Source of the DNA: Moraxella sp. K1664
GTDB lineage: Bacteria > Pseudomonadota > Gammaproteobacteria > Pseudomonadales > Moraxellaceae
Assembly: GCF_039693965.1 (NCBI RefSeq)
Contig: NZ_CP155576.1
Coordinates: 2,418,001 to 2,482,000 of the forward strand
Direction: 5' to 3'
Length of the DNA stretch: 64,000 nt
Shown: positions 8,201 through 16,102 of the stretch, piece by piece
Layout: each line of letters starts with the position of its first letter
Numbering within the stretch: position 1 is the stretch's first letter
Made by a program: the position numbers and the translations under genes
Notes under the pieces: generated by a model
The model's database searches: none
Told to the model about the DNA's origin: nothing
What the model saw: only the letters and a program-made list of their open reading frames with translations

Positions 8201-9513
8201 TCTTCTTTTGAGTACAAGCGTATGCACACACCGTCCCCAATCCGTCCGCACCGCCCTTGGCGTTGGTTCGCCGCCGCTTGGCTAATCGCTTCAATGGGGA
8301 GTCTTTGAATGCGTGAGCGGTAATTATAACGGCTCACCCGAGCAAAGCCCAAATCTATCACATAGCGGATATTCGGCACGGTAAGAGCGGTCTCGGCAAC
8401 GTTGGTTGAGATGATGATTCTGCGACCGCCTGTGGGGTTAAAAATTCGCTGTTGTTCGGCAAAACTTTGGCGAGCAAACAGGGGCAAAATCTGGGTATGG
8501 GGCGGTGCGTGAGCGGTCAAAATCTCCTGTATCTCACGAATCTCAGCTTCGGTACTGGCAAAGATGAGAATGTCTGACTGCGTGGGGTGTCCTTTGGTGC
8601 GTGCGTCTTCAAAACACTCGGCAACGGCAGACGTTAAGGCTCGGGGCAGTTTGTCTTCCATGTCGTCAAAAGCGTCATCGTCATGGCTTTTGACAATCTC
8701 ATCAATGAGCGGACGGTAGCGGGTCTCCACAGGATAGCTTCGCCCTTGTACATTGATAATCGGCACATCGCCTTTGACCGCACTTTTAAAATACTCGGCA
8801 AAGCGGGCGGTGTCTAGGGTTGCTGACGTGATGATGACCTTTAAATCAGGGCGTTTTGGCAGTAGACGTTTTAGATAGCCCAAAATAAAGTCAATATTTA
8901 GACTACGCTCGTGGGCTTCGTCAATGATAATGGTGTCATAGCGTGTCAAAAATTTATCCGAACCCAGCTCGGCAAGCAAAATACCGTCCGTCATGAGCTT
9001 GATAAGGCTATCACGACTGCCCTGCTCGGTAAATCGCACCTTAAAACTCACCGTCTGCCCCAAGCTCTCGCCAAGCTCGTCTGCAATCCGCATGGCGACA
9101 CTTCTCGCCGCCAAACGGCGTGGCTGAGTGTGTCCGATTTGCCCTGTCATGCCACGCCCTGCTAACATGGCAAGTTTGGGGAGCTGAGTGGTTTTGCCTG
9201 AGCCTGTCTCGCCTGCCACGATGATGACTTGATTGTCTTGTATCGCACGGATAATCTCGTCCGCTCGGGCGGTAACGGGCAAATCGGCGTTTAGCCTATC
9301 TTTTAAATCAGACGGCACGCTGTCCATGCGAGCTTGTACCGCTTGGGTAGAACGCTCTATGATAGTATCAAGCTGGGCTTGTTTTTTGGCTTTAATGTCG
9401 GCAGGGAAATTGCCACGCAATTCACGTTCTAAGCGATGAGCGATGTGGCGGTCTTTGGCGAGAAGTTGGGGGGTGTTGGGATTTTGGGTTGTATTTGGCA
9501 TGAGTTTTGGCAT
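5287..9513 (-). CDS. hrpA: ATP-dependent RNA helicase HrpA
   Basis: HrpA is a very large DEAH/RHA-family helicase; in E. coli it takes part in mRNA processing and rescue of ribosomes. From the chosen start at MPKLMPNTTQ the protein is about 1,408 residues, in line with the family's usual 1,300 or so. Motifs appear in order: Walker A GETGSGKTTQLPK, DEAHERSLNIDF, SAT in IITSATLDT, and the QRQGRCGRIG motif VI. The long DUF3418-type C-terminal half is present. A lysine/aspartate-rich insert (NNNDNLDNKANDKKADDKKD) near residue 650 looks like a flexible, strain-variable linker. No good ribosome-binding site decides between several close starts. Confidence 0.95.
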   Translation of the reverse strand: MPKLMPNTTQNPNTPQLLAKDRHIAHRLERELRGNFPADIKAKKQAQLDTIIERSTQAVQARMDSVPSDLKDRLNADLPVTARADEIIRAIQDNQVIIVAGETGSGKTTQLPKLAMLAGRGMTGQIGHTQPRRLAARSVAMRIADELGESLGQTVSFKVRFTEQGSRDSLIKLMTDGILLAELGSDKFLTRYDTIIIDEAHERSLNIDFILGYLKRLLPKRPDLKVIITSATLDTARFAEYFKSAVKGDVPIINVQGRSYPVETRYRPLIDEIVKSHDDDAFDDMEDKLPRALTSAVAECFEDARTKGHPTQSDILIFASTEAEIREIQEILTAHAPPHTQILPLFARQSFAEQQRIFNPTGGRRIIISTNVAETALTVPNIRYVIDLGFARVSRYNYRSRIQRLPIEAISQAAANQRQGRCGRIGDGVCIRLYSKEDFDSRPPFTEPEILRTNLASVILQMEHLGLGDVADFDFITPPDLRLVNDGRKLLHELGALSDVPTKTAFKKALKGQTSKQKHSALTDIGKKMARMPIDPRLARMLIAGHEFACLDKMLVIVSALAVQDVRERPADKQSQADQKHALFRRDNSDFLFYVELFNVLFSTHEMHGGDKLTGNGRKNFAKKHYLSFPRIKEWQKTHEQLAQMVADLGYQIADNNNDNLDNKANDKKADDKKDTPKGRIGLKGGKKAKVGNSAILASLKEQGKTKPQFSEDYTSIHRALLTALLSFVAHKTDTVGEYLMTKNQKARIFPASTLHKKGVDWVLAFEVVETSQVYMRTLAKIEPEWILSAGKNLLKYHYFEPHWSKKAGRVQAYAQISLFGLIIVHKQLVNYETIDLPASREIFIRDALVGDVQDSQADERYPKALPFLTHNRQKIKDVGDTEDKLRRRDLLVDEERLYEFYDDKIPPHIASAKAFEDWLGKMGDDDFLKFKDEDVVNDVVNVGQEFPKFWQVGAVKFPLSYVFDPSSDDDGVSVKVGAGALSQLDSVDLLWGVAGWRFELVSGLLKTLPKDIRRKIVPIPDTAHALMDKLTQGNGVGLLDQLCHNLLRMGVKVGADDFKIHEIDKYLQPLICVLDDKGRVIEKGRDLEKLQAKYRTHAQVQTVSEGIHDTFPEHFEFIKTRHHKGMVTQAFFALSPDETGKVAVVEFGDLAGALAMHKKGVLSLVKMTLGAKQKQLTSQIDKAFKMAFAPLGDLEKLKSVLVDATLQATFDKYAKPFDSHVREKVAGFVRDERMGDLLDKLPLNAGEFGAVKDVISGQFLTVGQEMLKVLKEIYTTWQSVRGQLLMLDREIFGESIDDIEDQLDDLSLHDFIYRTDFAVWQAYPRYLNALKIRLDRLPNNLDGDTDAVYLLDEHMERLANRVHDPKIAEYRWLVEEYRIQLFAQPMKTAVPVSAKRLDKVWASVMTR

Positions 9514-9689
9514 TGTTGTGTTATCATCAATGATTCTAAAAATCAGATAAATGGGGCTTATGCAAGGATTTACAAGCCGTGCCACTGGCATTAAGGATAA
9601 TTGTCATACCGTTTGTAAACTTAGGCACACTTTTTGGTGTGGTTTTTAAAAAAATCGGCTATAATAAGCCATTTTTGGCAAAATTTTAT

Positions 9690-10379
9690 ATGATGAGCGA
9701 ACTTAACGTTTTAGATTTGATTTTAGAAGCCAGTTTGCTTGTGCAACTGGTCATGGGATTGCTACTGCTCCTATCATTGATTGGTTGGGGGCTGATTTTT
9801 CGCCTATCCGCCAAACTCGGCAGTGCCAAACGCTTTGATAGCGATTTTGAAGCGTGGCTATGGTCAGGCAACACCCTTGCCAAACAGTATAGCTCAGTCG
9901 CCAATGAGCCTGAACGCACCGGCTTAGAGCAGGTATTTTTTGTCGGTTATGGCGAATTTTTAAAAGCCCAAAAATCAGGGGCAGTGCGAGCCGACACCCT
10001 AGACAGTGTTGAGCGTAAATTTAAAGTCGCCATTGGCAAACAACAAGCTGTATTAGAGCAGGGCTTGGCAACCTTAGCCAGTATCGCTTCGGTGTCGCCT
10101 TACATCGGACTGTTTGGCACGGTGTGGGGGATTATGACCGCTTTTATTGGGCTATCTAGTGCCGAGAGTGTGAGCCTTGCCACAGTCGCCCCTGGTATTG
10201 CCGAAGCCTTGATTGCTACCGCCATGGGGTTATTTGCCGCCATTCCTGCCAGTCTTGCCTTTAACCATTTTAGTGCCAAGGCAGGGGCGTTGTATGAGTC
10301 TCGGGCGTTGTTTTGTGAAGAGCTGACAGGGGTATTTGCTCATGAATACACCATGGCACAGCGTACTGGTCAGAGTTAG
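9690..10379 (+). CDS. tolQ: Tol-Pal system protein TolQ
   Basis: TolQ is the inner-membrane stator subunit that, with TolR, uses the proton motive force to energise TolA during envelope constriction. From MMSELNVLDLILEASL the protein has 229 residues, the usual size. Three membrane helices are visible, near residues 15-38, 130-152 and 165-190; the second and third include GLFGTVWGIMTAF and APGIAEALIATAMGL, the channel-lining segments conserved in TolQ/ExbB/MotA. It is the first gene of tolQ-tolR-tolA-tolB; ybgC, often upstream in enterics, is not there. Confidence 0.94.
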   Translation: MMSELNVLDLILEASLLVQLVMGLLLLLSLIGWGLIFRLSAKLGSAKRFDSDFEAWLWSGNTLAKQYSSVANEPERTGLEQVFFVGYGEFLKAQKSGAVRADTLDSVERKFKVAIGKQQAVLEQGLATLASIASVSPYIGLFGTVWGIMTAFIGLSSAESVSLATVAPGIAEALIATAMGLFAAIPASLAFNHFSAKAGALYESRALFCEELTGVFAHEYTMAQRTGQS

Positions 10380-10387
10380 GCGACATC

Positions 10388-10855
10388 ATGAAAAACAGCT
10401 ACGCACGTGCCAAAAAGCCCCTAAACAGCGAGATGAATGTCGTCCCTTACATTGATGTCATGCTCGTGCTACTCATCATCTTTATGGTAACCGCCCCCAT
10501 GCTCACCACAGGGGTAGAAGTCAATCTGCCAAGCAAGAAAACCAGTAACATCACCAAAAGTGAGCTAACCCCTGTCATCGTCTCACTCACCAAAGACGGC
10601 GAGCTGTTTGTCAGTCATGAGCGAGCCATTGACCAAGCCATTAGTGAGAGTGAGTTGTCCGCCCTGCTTGCCGACATGGCACAGGCAAACATGGGAGACA
10701 GTGGCAGTCAGCTCCAAGTACTGATTAATGCCGACAAGGACAACGCCTATGAAGCGGTCATGCACGTCATGGCACTGGTGCAAGGGACAGGTGTTACCAA
10801 AGTTGGACTGTTAAGCGGTCGAAGTAGCACAAGCAAGCAATCCACCAAAAAATAA
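10388..10855 (+). CDS. tolR: Tol-Pal system protein TolR
   Basis: TolR is the single-pass partner of TolQ. The 155-residue protein has the conserved N-terminal stretch NSEMNVVPYIDVMLVLLIIF, whose aspartate in YIDVMLVLL is the proton-carrying residue in the ExbD/TolR family, followed by a periplasmic domain ending in a T-G-V-T-K-V-G-L strand. It starts 8 bases after tolQ and is followed 17 bases later by tolA, so the three are one operon. Confidence 0.94.
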   Translation: MKNSYARAKKPLNSEMNVVPYIDVMLVLLIIFMVTAPMLTTGVEVNLPSKKTSNITKSELTPVIVSLTKDGELFVSHERAIDQAISESELSALLADMAQANMGDSGSQLQVLINADKDNAYEAVMHVMALVQGTGVTKVGLLSGRSSTSKQSTKK

Positions 10856-10872
10856 AAAAATAACAACCTATC

Positions 10873-11817
10873 ATGAACCAGCAAACCGCACGCCTAGACT
10901 TAGACAACATCGGCACCAAAGAGCCTAATCCCCTACTCTCGCTCGTGGGTAGCGTCGTGGTGCATGGGCTGATTGTGGCAGGGGTGCTGTTTGCCTACAC
11001 CCAACAAAAACCCTTACCCGAGACCATCTCCTTAGAAGCAAGTCTAGTTACAGGGGACGACCTAGCAGGGGCGGAGTATGCCATTGCCACCGCCTTTGCC
11101 GAGCATCAAGCCCAGTCCCAAGCCCAAGCTGACACCCAAAGCACCGACACCACCCAAGAGAGTAATCGCGGTGCTCAGCTAGAAGCCTATTATGATGACC
11201 TTGCCGAGCGTGAACGTGCTTACCAAGCTCAAATGGCAGAGTACGCCAAAAGCCTAGATGAAGAGATACTCTCCGAAATAGAAATGCAAAGGCAAGCCAT
11301 GGAAAACGAGAGACGTGAACGTGAGCAAGCGGTGGCAGAGCTACGAGAACGGGAGCGGAGCAACGATGAGATTGCTCGTGAAAACAGTCAAGCACTCAAT
11401 GAAGTGCGTGAACGCCAATTACAAGAACTATCAAAACAAAACCAAGTCACCCAAAAAAGCCTAAGCGAAGGCGAACAGCTCATCAAGGACACCCCCACCA
11501 CCCCCACCGTAGGACGTGGCGGGGCAGTCAGTGGGGGTAGTAGCAGTGGGGGCAGCAGACGAAGCAGTAACCGTAACGAAGTCATCTCTGCCTTACAAAA
11601 CCATATCCGCTCGCATTGGCGAGCTACTGGTAAAAACCAAACTTTGCAAGTCAAACTCAAAGTGGATGGCAGTGGCAACATGCTAAACGTGCAAGTCTCG
11701 GGCGGTGATGAATATTTGCGTGAACAACTCAAAGACACCATTAACCGAGCCAGCCCACTCACACCCATTGTTGGCACCAATTATCGTGACTTGAATTTTA
11801 ATTTTAAAATCAATTAG
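10873..11817 (+). CDS. tolA: Tol-Pal system protein TolA (TonB-like)
   Basis: TolA links the TolQR motor to Pal and TolB across the periplasm. The 314-residue protein has one N-terminal membrane helix (SLVGSVVVHGLIVAGVLFAY, about 24-43), with the SHxxxH-like histidine typical of TonB/TolA. A long charged, probably coiled-coil region rich in E, R, A and Q (about 95-200) follows, then a Gly/Ser-rich hinge (GGAVSGGSSSGGSRRSS) and a C-terminal TonB-like domain of about 90 residues ending LNFNFKIN. Sequence identity to enteric TolA is low, but position and architecture leave little doubt. Confidence 0.9.
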   Translation: MNQQTARLDLDNIGTKEPNPLLSLVGSVVVHGLIVAGVLFAYTQQKPLPETISLEASLVTGDDLAGAEYAIATAFAEHQAQSQAQADTQSTDTTQESNRGAQLEAYYDDLAERERAYQAQMAEYAKSLDEEILSEIEMQRQAMENERREREQAVAELRERERSNDEIARENSQALNEVRERQLQELSKQNQVTQKSLSEGEQLIKDTPTTPTVGRGGAVSGGSSSGGSRRSSNRNEVISALQNHIRSHWRATGKNQTLQVKLKVDGSGNMLNVQVSGGDEYLREQLKDTINRASPLTPIVGTNYRDLNFNFKIN

Positions 11818-11864
11818 AATATATATCCCAAATATCATATTTTAAACATTTTTAAGGATACCCC

Positions 11865-13175
11865 ATGAACATCAAAACCCCCTTATCATACCTAGCCCTA
11901 GCTGTCGCCCTAGTCGTGGCAAGCCCTGCTTTTGCAGTGGGTTACGGTTCTTTGAACAGTACAAGTAGCGACAGCGAGCTTAACTTTGACATCGACGTTG
12001 ATGGTGTACAAAACCCCTATCAAATCGCCTTTATTCCCTTTGCTGGCGACAGCATGGTCAGCAACACCGTCATCAATAACCTAAGCCACACCGAACTAAA
12101 AACCACCAGCCAAAACCTACCCCAACGTGCCTACTCATCTGCCGAGATTAGCCAAAACCTATCACATTGGCAAAACACTGGCTTTAACTATGTCGTGGTC
12201 GGACACGCCCAAAGTGCCACAGGGGGCAAAATCGCCATCGTCTTTGAAGTCATCGAAGTCGCCACAGGGCGTGTCATGCAAGGCTTGCAGACCCGATACA
12301 GCGACAACAACCCCAGTGCCTTACGCCACACCGCCCATGTCGTGAGCGATAAAATTTATGAAATCATCACAGGCGAACCGGGGGACTTTACAGGGCGTAT
12401 CGCCTATGTCGAAGAGACGGGCGACCCACGCAACAAAACATCCACCCTAAAAGTCATGGATGCTGACGGACAAAACGTCCGCATCCTATTTAGCACGCAG
12501 GGTTCTATTTTTAGTCCTGCTTGGTCGCCTGACGGTCAGCGTATCGCCTACTCGGTACAAAAACCCAACGGCTTGCCAGTCATTCATCTGCAAAATGCCA
12601 ACAGCAGTGGTGGCGGTCAAGTCATTACACCATTTCGTGGCAACAATCTGGGAGCATCATTCTCGCCTGATGGCACGAGCATTCTTTTCTCAGGCAGTCA
12701 TGAAAATAACGACCCGTCCATCTATGAGCTACACATCGCATCAGGACAACTAAAACGCCTAACCAACATGACGGGGGCGGAGAACTCACCGCAGTATACC
12801 CCTGATGGGCGTTCGTTTATCTTTACTGCCGACAACGGCTCACGCACGCCACGCCTATATCGCTACAACATGAACACAGGACAAGCATCAGCCATTGGCG
12901 GTGCAGGGGCAATCCCCCGAGTCAGTCCAGACGGCAGTAAAATCGCCTACGTCTCAGGGCGTAGCCTAGTGGTGACAGGTGTCGGCACGATTGACACGAC
13001 AGGCATTGATGAGTCAGCGAGCTTCTCGCCCAATGGCAATCGTATTGTCTATTCATCCTACAAAGGCGGGCGTGGACAGATGACCATCCGCTCTTTAAAA
13101 GCAGGGCAGTCTTTTACCCTACAAACCCAAGGCACCGTGCGTGAACCAACATGGTCACGTGGCGGTATCAACTGA
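11865..13175 (+). CDS. tolB: Tol-Pal system beta-propeller protein TolB
   Basis: TolB is the periplasmic propeller that binds Pal. The 436-residue precursor has a signal peptide ending SPAFA near residue 24, an N-terminal alpha/beta domain (NPYQIAFIPFAGDSM) and a run of WD40-like beta-propeller blades marked by SPAWSPDGQRIAYS, ASFSPDGTSILFSG, SPQYTPDGRSFIFT and PRVSPDGSKIAYV. Ribosome-binding AAGGA lies before the ATG. Pal normally follows tolB, but here the next sequence is a MITE-like repeat starting 10 bases after the stop, and no OmpA-like gene follows. Confidence 0.95.
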   Translation: MNIKTPLSYLALAVALVVASPAFAVGYGSLNSTSSDSELNFDIDVDGVQNPYQIAFIPFAGDSMVSNTVINNLSHTELKTTSQNLPQRAYSSAEISQNLSHWQNTGFNYVVVGHAQSATGGKIAIVFEVIEVATGRVMQGLQTRYSDNNPSALRHTAHVVSDKIYEIITGEPGDFTGRIAYVEETGDPRNKTSTLKVMDADGQNVRILFSTQGSIFSPAWSPDGQRIAYSVQKPNGLPVIHLQNANSSGGGQVITPFRGNNLGASFSPDGTSILFSGSHENNDPSIYELHIASGQLKRLTNMTGAENSPQYTPDGRSFIFTADNGSRTPRLYRYNMNTGQASAIGGAGAIPRVSPDGSKIAYVSGRSLVVTGVGTIDTTGIDESASFSPNGNRIVYSSYKGGRGQMTIRSLKAGQSFTLQTQGTVREPTWSRGGIN

Positions 13176-13184
13176 TTTGGACTT

Positions 13185-13437
13185 GGGCGTGTTGAATATT
13201 GGTATTTGCAATGAAAAATGAGAAAAATCGCACGTTTTTCAATGAAAAAACGCAGGCTGATAGTCATTCTATCAGACAAGTTTTTATTATGAAAAACAAT
13301 CCGACCACTTAATTTTAAAAAATTAAGTTAAAATCTTAAAAATTTACTTAATTAAGTGGTCGGATAGCCATTTTTCATGCAAAAATTGGTTGAATTTGTC
13401 AAATTTTATAAGAATGTTATCAATGTTCAACACACCC
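13185..13437. repeat. MITE-like element, copy 1 (with nested palindrome)
   Basis: A 253-bp element bounded by GGGCGTGTTGAA and TTCAACACACCC inverted ends, with no open reading frame of its own. Its body matches, in opposite orientation, the copy at 14172-14375 (shared GTATTTGCAATGAAAAATG, CTGATAGTCATTCTATCAG and ATTTTTCATGCAAAAATTG segments). It differs mainly by a 65-bp palindrome inserted at 13300-13364 and a short deletion near its right end. The flanking dinucleotide is TT on both sides. Non-autonomous element; no transposase for it is in the window. Confidence 0.85.
13300..13364. repeat. 65-bp palindromic element nested in the MITE
   Basis: Perfect 15-bp inverted ends (TCCGACCACTTAATT and its complement) enclose an AT-rich centre. 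Compared with the other MITE copy, this sequence replaces four bases (GATT) between AACAA and TAGCC, so it was inserted after the MITE existed. It could also act as a hairpin terminator for tolB. Confidence 0.75.
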
Positions 13438-13776
13438 TTATCAATCACCCCAAAAAAACGCACGACTCATCTGCTCGTGCGTTTTGGCTTAGTGCTACTT
13501 TGTGGCATGCTCAGTGCCTGCCAACACATCCAGTGGGTGGACAGCCCCCTGCCCGTCACCCTAAACCCGAACCTTAACCCCAACACTCCCGAACACACGC
13601 CCAACCTACGACAAAAGCACCTGCCCATCCACCCTTATTATGACAGAGCAATGTGCGATGACATTAGCTTTGCCAAAAATCCTGCCATCAAAAATCGCCT
13701 AGCTCCCAAGCCATGCACCCCCAAAGAAGCCAAGCGTTATGAAAAGCCGTTCTTTTTGTTGGAAGATTGGTTTTAG
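13423..13776 (+). CDS. small lipoprotein, unknown function
   Basis: A protein of about 117 residues with a lipoprotein signal: charged KKRTTHLLVR, hydrophobic FGLVLLCGM and lipobox LSAC. The mature part is proline- and asparagine-rich at first (LNPNLNPNTPEHTPN) and contains two more cysteines (RAMCDDISF, PKPCTPKEAKRY) that could form a disulfide. It has no OmpA-like domain, so it is not Pal although it occupies the pal position. Its best ATG codons (13414, 13423) lie inside the right end of the MITE-like repeat; a GTG at 13486 would give a shorter, more typical signal. The start is therefore uncertain. Confidence 0.6.
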   Translation: MFNTPLSITPKKRTTHLLVRFGLVLLCGMLSACQHIQWVDSPLPVTLNPNLNPNTPEHTPNLRQKHLPIHPYYDRAMCDDISFAKNPAIKNRLAPKPCTPKEAKRYEKPFFLLEDWF

Positions 13777-13803
13777 AAGATGGGTTTTGATGTTGGATAA
13801 AGG

Positions 13804-14172
13804 ATGAATGTTGTGGCATTGATGGGTTCTGGTTTTATTCGTCATTTTGATAAAATTTTTAAGGTTTATGCTGTCATCTTACTTACCATCGGATTGGTTG
13901 CTGAATTTTTTATGTTCGGTTTCTCGGCGACAACCTTTTATTTTGCCATTACTTTTATATACATATTTATCAATATCGGTAAATATAAAAACAACCCAAA
14001 ACAAAATACAGAGATTTATTGCCTGCTTGCTTTTCTATGCTTGTTCTCTTTTCATGCCTTACAACCAGTTTTTCACAATGTAGAATTTACACATAATAAA
14101 GACCGATTATACAAAACAACAGGCATTATCCCCCAACACCACGATAAAGTGTCTTTTGGTCGTAATAATTAG
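13804..14172 (+). pseudogene. membrane protein gene, 5' part, cut by a MITE
   Basis: This frame encodes 122 residues with two likely membrane segments (about 20-40 and 44-60), then a third around 70-87, and ends at a TAG whose last base is the first G of the inserted MITE. If the 204-bp element and one TA copy are removed, reading continues in frame as FGRNN-YKYFLNFNGVYL into the sequence at 14376-14819, giving one protein of about 269 residues. I do not recognise the family. The truncated product may still be made, but the ancestral gene is clearly interrupted. Confidence 0.75.
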
Positions 14173-14375
14173 GGCGTGTTGAACATTGATAACATTTTTA
14201 TAAAATAAGATGAAAGTTTGACAATTTCAATCAATTTTTGCATGAAAAATGGCTAAATCTTGTTTTTCATCGTCAAAAACTTGTCTGATAGAATGACTAT
14301 CAGCCTGCGTTTTTTCCTTGAAAAACGTGCGATTTTTCTCATTTTTCATTGCAAATACCAAAGTTCAACACGCCC
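14172..14375. repeat. MITE-like element, copy 2, with TA duplication
   Basis: A 204-bp element with inverted ends GGGCGTGTTGAA / TTCAACACGCCC and TA on both sides (14170-14171 and 14376-14377). TA duplication is the habit of IS630/Tc1-mariner-type transposases, so the family is probably mobilised by one of these. It is inverted relative to copy 1 and lacks the nested palindrome, and so shows the empty state of that site. Confidence 0.85.
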
Positions 14376-14819
14376 TATAAATATTTTTTAAATTTTAATG
14401 GCGTTTATTTATCATGTGGTATCAACATTGGACATAATCCTTGTGATTTGATTTATGATTATCATGGTCAAACAGCCACGATTTATTGGCAACCCATAGG
14501 GGAGTATGAGAAATATCATAATTTGGCTTATGAAGTCACGGTAAATGACCAAATAATCTATCAATTTGACAAACAGCTGTCCTATTTTATTAGCGAACAG
14601 AAGCTCATGAAACAACAAGCGTATTGGTTTTTGAGTTTTTACATTTTTCCTTTATTATTGCTTTTAATTATTATCATCATAAATAATCGCAAAATAAAAA
14701 CCCTTAATCAAAACACAGATGACATATCGCCATTACAAGAAGAATTTTTGATGTCACTTGTTGGTATCGTGCCTATTTTTATCCTTGCTCTTTTAGTATG
14801 GTATTTCATGAATTTTTAG
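14376..14819 (+). pseudogene. membrane protein gene, 3' part, after the MITE
   Basis: This is the continuation of the gene broken at 14172. The frame stays open through the MITE back to 14349, so a TTG-started product is conceivable, but the gene-derived part begins at YKYFLNFNGVYLSCGIN. It has a soluble, probably extracytoplasmic segment (GHNPCDLIYDYHGQTATIYW), a hydrophobic helix near FLSFYIFPLLLLLIIIII and a last membrane segment GIVPIFILALLVWYF at the C-terminus. Function unknown. Confidence 0.7.
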
Positions 14820-14856
14820 AACATGTCTATTTTGGTGTTGTTAAATAAAAATAGGA

Positions 14857-14980
14857 AAATCGCCTGTTTTCAAGGGAAACATCGTTGGATGGTTGTTATT
14901 TTACCAGACAAGTTTTTAACATAAAAATTGATTGGGACGTGTTGAATATTGGTATTTGCAATGAAAAATGAGAAAAACCA
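14857..14980. repeat. degenerate MITE fragments
   Basis: Two partial matches to the element at 13185-13437 lie here. 14857-14925 resembles its CGTTTTTCAAGGAAAA...CAGACAAGTTTTT body with many changes. 14936-14980 repeats its left end (GGGACGTGTTGAATATTGG, then TTGCAATGAAAAATGAG). They precede the transaldolase gene and may include its upstream region. Confidence 0.6.
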
Positions 14981-15071
14981 ATCAGCACAAACCCCAACTT
15001 TTCCCAACAAACATTTTGCCAAACGCTCACATTTATGGTATGTTAAAGCACTTTTATCATCAAGGATACCC

Positions 15072-15992
15072 ATGAACGCCCTAACCGCTCTCGCCCGACA
15101 CACCACCATCGTTGCCGACACAGGCGACTTATCCGCCATCGCTCGCTTGCGTCCACAGGATGCCACCACCAACCCCAGCCTAGTCACATCCGCCCTACTC
15201 TCAGGCGAGCATGATGAGCTCATCCACCAAATCAAAGGCTTGGGACTGTCTGATGATGACACCATCGACCGTCTCACTGCCGAGCTTGGCAAGCAGATAC
15301 TATCACACATCGATGGACGGGTCTCCACCGAAGTAGATGCACGCCACTCCTTTGACACCGACAAGACCGTGCAAAATGCCCTAGCATTCATCGAACTCTA
15401 TGACAAACTGGGCGTGGACACCAGTCGCATTCTCATCAAAATCGCATCCACATGGCAAGGCATTAAGTCCGCCGAAATCCTAGAAAAGCAAGGCATTCAC
15501 TGCAATCTTACCCTACTCTTTACCAACACCCAGGCCCGTGCGTGTGCCGACGCTGGCGTACAGCTCATCTCGCCATTTGTGGGGCGACTGACCGACTGGC
15601 AAAAAGCACATGAAAACCGCCAAAACATTGACATCAATGATGATTTGGGCGTAAACTCAGTCAAGAATATTTATGAGTTTTATAAATCACACGGCTACCC
15701 CACCGAAATCATGGGGGCAAGTTTTCGCTCCACCGCCCAAATCCTTGCCCTAGCAGGGTGCGACTTACTCACCATCTCGCCTGCCTTGCTTGATGAACTT
15801 GCCAGCATGAATACAGACGTTATCCGCCAATTAAGCCCAAGCGACACCATCCTAGACCGCCCCACACCCCTTGATGAGCAAGGCTTTAAAACATTACAAG
15901 ACAACACCCCTGTCAATGAACTGCTGTTAAAAGGTATTGACGGCTTTGTCAAGGCTCGGGCGGATTTGCAAAAGCAGTTATTTGAAAAATAA
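15072..15992 (+). CDS. tal: transaldolase
   Basis: Transaldolase moves a dihydroxyacetone unit between sugar phosphates in the non-oxidative pentose phosphate pathway. I start at MNALTALARHTTIVADTGDL, which has AAGGA seven bases upstream; longer readings extend into a repeat fragment. The 306-residue protein has the TalB-type ATTNPSLV motif near residue 35, the Schiff-base lysine in RILIKIASTWQGI, NLTLLF and the MGASFRST segment. Length and motifs fit subfamily 1 (E. coli TalB, 317 residues). Confidence 0.95.
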   Translation: MNALTALARHTTIVADTGDLSAIARLRPQDATTNPSLVTSALLSGEHDELIHQIKGLGLSDDDTIDRLTAELGKQILSHIDGRVSTEVDARHSFDTDKTVQNALAFIELYDKLGVDTSRILIKIASTWQGIKSAEILEKQGIHCNLTLLFTNTQARACADAGVQLISPFVGRLTDWQKAHENRQNIDINDDLGVNSVKNIYEFYKSHGYPTEIMGASFRSTAQILALAGCDLLTISPALLDELASMNTDVIRQLSPSDTILDRPTPLDEQGFKTLQDNTPVNELLLKGIDGFVKARADLQKQLFEK

Positions 15993-16048
15993 TTGAAAAA
16001 TAACACTAAAAAAATACGATTGATTTTTCAAATCAAAAAAGGCTTTAC

Positions 16049-16084
16049 AAAATGGGCGTATGAGTGTAAACTGTACGCCCATTT
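16049..16084 (+). terminator. terminator after transaldolase
   Basis: An 11-bp perfect stem, AAATGGGCGTA pairing with TACGCCCATTT around a 13-base loop, lies between the transaldolase stop and the rubredoxin start. The T-run is short, so termination may be partial. Confidence 0.55.
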
Positions 16085-16102
16085 ATCAATGAAGCTGTCG
16101 CC

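Noticed and set aside
16020-16046. TTGATTTTTCAAATCAA before rubredoxin as an FNR site
   Set aside because: The half-site spacing is seven bases, not four, so it does not fit FNR; it is a simple AT-rich inverted repeat.
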